Made by a program: the position numbers and the translations under genes | In this document: positions 60,262 to 64,000 of the stretch, one piece after another | Numbering within the stretch: position 1 is the first letter of the stretch | Layout of the letters: every line of letters starts with the position of its first letter | Assembly: GCF_032854445.1 (NCBI RefSeq) | Contig: NC_088302.1 | Location: 14,443,338-14,507,337 of the forward strand | Direction of reading: 5' to 3' | Source of the DNA: Liolophura sinensis | Taxonomy: Eukaryota; Mollusca; Polyplacophora; Chitonida; Chitonidae | Length of the DNA stretch: 64,000 nt | The notes under the pieces: model-generated | Databases searched by the model: none | What the model was told of the DNA's origin: nothing | Seen by the model: only the letters and a program-made list of their open reading frames with translations

Positions 60262-61347
60262 TCAAAAGACAAGCACTGATCTGTACTGACCCACGTCGGC
60301 TTGCACCTCGTTTTGAAATAACACCACATCCGAAACAAAATTATACTCTCCAATAGTAGATTTTGGAATATTTTCCTCCTTCACCGGAACTAAAATTTGG
60401 CCCGAGTCCTCCGGAAGTGCTTCAGACTCCTCACTAGTCATATTGTCGGAAGCTAAGCTGATCATAGCACATTCAGCCCAAGACGACACCATGTCGTAAC
60501 GATTCTTGGCATCGGTAGCATCCGGTAAACTGGAAATAAGTCGAAAACTATCCAAATCCATACCGTCATCTTCGTCAGAACTTTCAAAACTGTCCACAAT
60601 GTTGACGTAATTTTCCAACTTGTCGTCCACGTCGTTCTCGTAAAATCCCGAATAGCTCCCTTTCTCCCATATCACGTTGGTGTCTGGGTAGGTTTTGGGC
60701 CGGTAGCCGAGTTTGTCCAGATCAGAAAGTCCACATCTAGATTCTTCTTCGCTTGTGGCGTTAGATTTCAGCAACTCGCTGCCGCCTGACTCTGTCGTAA
60801 CGGTATCAAGGTACTCTGTGTCGAAAGACTCGTTTTGATTATAGTCCAAGCAGGGCAAAAGTTTCGGTTTCAAGCCTTTGCCGACGACGCCCGTATCAAG
60901 GCAATAACCACTACTAAATCCTGCCATTTTCTCAGGGATCGAACCCGAGGCTATCGGCAGATAAACAACCCGGTGTAGCTGGAGTCGATTACAGCTACAC
61001 TGTATATAGTCGTCTGTTCGCGGTGGGCTGGACTGGCGGACAGTCTTGTCCGAGGCAGAATTATTGGCTTCGGACTGGGAGTCTTTCTCCAGGGACCGCC
61101 AATCTATGCCGAGTTTACTATCCAGCTTCGCTGTGACGATGTCGATTTGATGAACGAGTAGCCTTAGGTCTACTACGATCGCCCTCAGCTCCGTCACCAC
61201 CGTTTCCAGATCCCCTACCACCAGACGGACCTTTTCCTTGACGTCCCGGGAGTGAGTTCTGCTCTTCGACTGCCTCCCGCTTCTCCGCATCGACCCCTCA
61301 GGCGTAGATCCACGAGAAGGCGGACCCAGGCAGTCCATTTCCAGCAT
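60262..61347 (-). CDS. Largen (PRR16)/Inka-like protein, right paralogue, 361 aa
   Basis: Uninterrupted 361-codon frame. The ATG at 61347 is supported by an in-frame TAA 12 bases upstream (61362-61360). Residues 1-35 are basic and Ser/Arg-rich. Residues about 36-76 (VKEKVRLVVGDLETVVTELR, then LRLLVHQIDIVTAKLD) closely resemble the N-terminal helix of vertebrate Largen and align with residues 20-62 of the left paralogue. Residues 230-255 (GSYSGFYEN...VDSFESSDED) and 283-312 (RYDMVSSWAECAMISL...SEESEALPED) match the left paralogue's C-terminal block. The Inka-box-like segment of the left protein is only faintly visible here (ESFDTEYLDTVTTESG, about 173-188), so PAK4 binding is doubtful. Most of the rest is acidic and probably disordered. 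Coding region in one exon; cytoplasmic adaptor or regulator by analogy only. Confidence 0.82.
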   Translation of the reverse strand: MLEMDCLGPPSRGSTPEGSMRRSGRQSKSRTHSRDVKEKVRLVVGDLETVVTELRAIVVDLRLLVHQIDIVTAKLDSKLGIDWRSLEKDSQSEANNSASDKTVRQSSPPRTDDYIQCSCNRLQLHRVVYLPIASGSIPEKMAGFSSGYCLDTGVVGKGLKPKLLPCLDYNQNESFDTEYLDTVTTESGGSELLKSNATSEEESRCGLSDLDKLGYRPKTYPDTNVIWEKGSYSGFYENDVDDKLENYVNIVDSFESSDEDDGMDLDSFRLISSLPDATDAKNRYDMVSSWAECAMISLASDNMTSEESEALPEDSGQILVPVKEENIPKSTIGEYNFVSDVVLFQNEVQADVGQYRSVLVF

Positions 61348-61414
61348 ATTTTCCGAAGATTACCTAAAGATTATTTTCGTGTTTTTACTCGGCTTTGTAC
61401 AATGAGGGATGTCC

Positions 61415-61428
61415 GTTGCCAAGGCGAC
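61415..61428 (-). promoter_or_regulatory. RFX-type X-box upstream of the right gene
   Basis: The minus strand reads GTCGCCTTGGCAAC, an exact fit to GTNRCC-N2-RGYAAC, 68 bases upstream of the start codon and in the gene's orientation. RFX factors bind such sites in promoters of ciliary and other genes. Occupancy is an inference. Confidence 0.45.
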
Positions 61429-64000
61429 ATATGAGATGCTACATAGTAAAATTTATGATACAGAACGACGGTGGCTCAGTATTCCTTACTGCAACTATAA
61501 TTGCATCACTGACGCATGATTGGCACTTTGTTGCTGTTTGCGCTTCCGCTTCGTAGCAATTTGGCAACCTTCCCTCCTTCCTCCAGGAAACAGAAGCGTT
61601 CGCAGGCGTGAAAGACGAACTGAAACAAAAACAAAGGCGCCATGGTTTAGAAAAATATCTTGTTTTGTCAAGGAATTACAGACATATAGTCAAGCAGAAA
61701 CTCTCGATCACTGTGTACAGTTACATTACTTTACTGCTTGTCACACGAAAAAATGGAACACGTTACATGGAGGTTATCCAACACCAGAGTTTGCTCCGAA
61801 AATAAATCGTTGAGAGAAACACTATCTCAGTTACAGAACTTCGTGGTCTATCAAGAACTACAAGACTAAAAAAAAATATACTTGTGTTATGCACGAGTTA
61901 AAAGCTACTGGCGTACTTAATACAGGTCTGCTACATTTTTTGACATAAAAACGAAAGGCTACACTTCGCAATGTCCGATTCAGTCGAAATCCGATGGGTT
62001 AAAACATCCATTCAAATTCTCAGATAGGACATCAGTTTCGCTTCTATTTTACTCCCTTCTATAATCAAACACTTGAAAGATCAAATTTCCCGCACAGTTG
62101 TTTTTAATGACTGGGTGCGGATACAGTTATCTCCATATGCAACGCGATACCAAGAATCACGAGCAAACAGGTGCTTCCAGTGAGTCTGGGACAATGGAGA
62201 AAATTTGAAACCGCCCCCGGCTTAACGGCGTTTGATCAGGAATAGGCAGTGCATGACCCGACTAAATCCAATAATAACCTGATTGATTGGGGGAGGATGG
62301 ACTGCTGCTGGCGGACGTGTTTTAAATCCCAAGCTTTTCACACATCTGCTCAGCCAGCTGAGATTCGGAAATGATGCCCAATAATGACATCCCGTCAACA
62401 CCAATGGAGGACCAACGTGTCTCCACTGAGCCGCTCAGATTTAACGCCAATATTTTGTTGCCGTTGGTTCAACAGAACGTCAGGCATGATCGATAGGCTA
62501 AAGTTTTACACTCAAATGTTCTTTGATTTTAAAGGCAAATCGTGAGAATGAAAACCTATTATTGAACATAATAAGCTCGAGTCTCTAAAATACATTTACA
62601 CGCAATATACAAAGTAATAGCTCGTTTCAATGAAAAATTATAAAGCATATTAAACTGATAAAGGTTTTAAAATGAAAGAAAGAAAAATGAAAATAAAGAG
62701 CAAATGGCCACATTTAAGTGGACGTATCCAGATTTCAGCACTTTAATAAATTCCTTACAAGCAGACACGCTTGGTCTCAGCTGATGGCTGACACCATAGT
62801 AACATTTGTCGTTTCCATTGAAGCCGTAGTAGTTACATTCAACACAACCTGCAAAAGCTACAAGGGAATAGTCCATGGTCAGCCTTTGAAGCAATACGTA
62901 AGATAGACGACTCAAGCAATAGTAACATGTACGTAATACATTGCTTACAGCGTGCACAAACCACTGTAAATGAATATAAAATCTTTAGCATGTAAAACTG
63001 ATAGGCCTTTTCCCTTTGTATATAACATTCTTGGAAGAACGAGACAAAACTTCCGACCAAAATATACTGGAGAATACTTCAGCCAAAGAAACAAAACATG
63101 TCTCGTTTGGGGGTCCTTGCAGAGAGGTTATCAAAGCCTAGGCATTCGCTCCCAAGAGACCTTGATAATGGCGAGTATTCACAAGACATCGACCATTCTT
63201 CGACTTTGGTTCAATGGTGTCCAATATCTCCTGAGTCTACCTTTTGCAGAAGGCGAACCACAACCGATCAATACGAGAGAGTTCTGTTAATGACGGCACT
63301 ACTTTTAATTCCCCTGTAAAATGACTCCCACTGTGACCGGCATGATGATATTTTCTACCACGGCTTTCATAGCCGTCGATTTCTTATCGAGGAATTTTGA
63401 CTAAATCGAAGGCAGAGCCACCCCTGTATGAGTTCAAGGTCAATGTATAACTCCCTTTGTAAATGGCGAGCATTGCTGTTCGATGGAAGATTGATGTTGG
63501 CGGCTCTCCCACGGCAGATATACTGGCCATTAACACCTAATTGGTCTTCTTAGGTCTCCGCGGAAGAGCTAGGCATAGGCCATCGGGTCTTAGGTATAAT
63601 CAATGAACAAGTGGTAGATGCTGATAAAACCTGACAGCCTTAGTGTTTGGTAAAGGAAGGACGTCTTCTTTGGTGAGTCGAAGAGAGTTGATTGATTGAC
63701 TTGAACACAGACCGACTAGCTGATTGAAAGATCTATTCTGACTGACTGGTATGCTAGTTATTCCGACAGTTAAGTCAGATCAAATAGAATCGCAACTACA
63801 AATACTGTCTCACTGGCATAAAATATATATAAAAAATATTTGTCTGATCCATGAACATTATAGTTAGTGTTTACTTACCCGTAAATATCAAAATATGGCA
63901 TACAGTGCTCTATGTCTGTATCTTTGAATAGCTAGAGTACTAAAACTTTTATCCAAATCTGCAGGGTCATTTAAAAAAGCAAGTGTTGTCTATATCTTTA
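61429..64000. other. Upstream flank of the right gene and right edge of the window
   Basis: No exon is recognisable. Frames at 61520-61813, 62667-62957 and 62970-63319 overlap frames on the other strand or in other phases and lack motifs. The first 100 bases probably contain the promoter or 5' UTR of the 60262-61347 gene. Confidence 0.3.

Noticed and set aside
61520-61813. Plus-strand 97-codon frame upstream of the right Largen-like gene
   Set aside because: It begins with a non-ATG codon, overlaps another open frame and shows no motif. A divergent gene sharing the promoter cannot be supported.

Overview
The window is animal nuclear DNA. It is AT-rich, with large non-coding stretches, microsatellites and minisatellites, and many tRNA-derived SINEs. 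The commonest SINE has a Leu/Ser-type tRNA head, a conserved body and a tail whose reverse complement reads like TTGATTGGTGTTTTACGCC. I know this type from marine molluscs (bivalves and gastropods), so a mollusc is the best guess; I cannot name the species. Nothing looks bacterial, and there are no operons, ribosome binding sites or CRISPR arrays.

Only two ordinary protein-coding reading frames are well supported, one near each end: 2225-3469 (+, 414 aa) and 60262-61347 (-, 361 aa). They are paralogues in convergent orientation, 57 kb apart. They share an N-terminal amphipathic helix that resembles the start of vertebrate Largen (PRR16), plus a C-terminal block of GxYxGxYE followed by RYD...W and an acidic SE-rich stretch. 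The left copy also has a segment resembling the PAK4-inhibitory Inka box. Both have a consensus RFX-type X-box at or just upstream of the start codon.

From about 5.4 to 43.2 kb lies an array of related segments that I call F0 (5.46-11.36 kb), R2 (15.78-11.9), R1 (23.5-18.2), F1 (25.3-33.0), F2 (34.4-41.3) and F3 (41.8-43.2). F and R mark the two orientations. Each carries, in fixed order and always on one strand of the segment, some of four exon-like blocks (A, D, B/B', C). The blocks share peptide similarity between copies, and block A has a conserved 3' splice acceptor. Most copies contain stops or frameshifts. The array therefore looks like a decayed, repeatedly duplicated and inverted multi-exon gene, or a large non-autonomous element carrying such exons. 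I recognise no protein family for it.

Other content: a 39-bp minisatellite with a 351-bp higher-order period (4.32-5.41 kb), a long AT/GT microsatellite (27.17-27.43 kb), several shorter tandem arrays, a 579-bp MITE-like element (48.5-49.08 kb), and mostly unannotatable intergenic DNA from 43.2 to 60 kb and 61.4 to 64 kb.

All similarity statements were made by eye. No alignment or database search was run.
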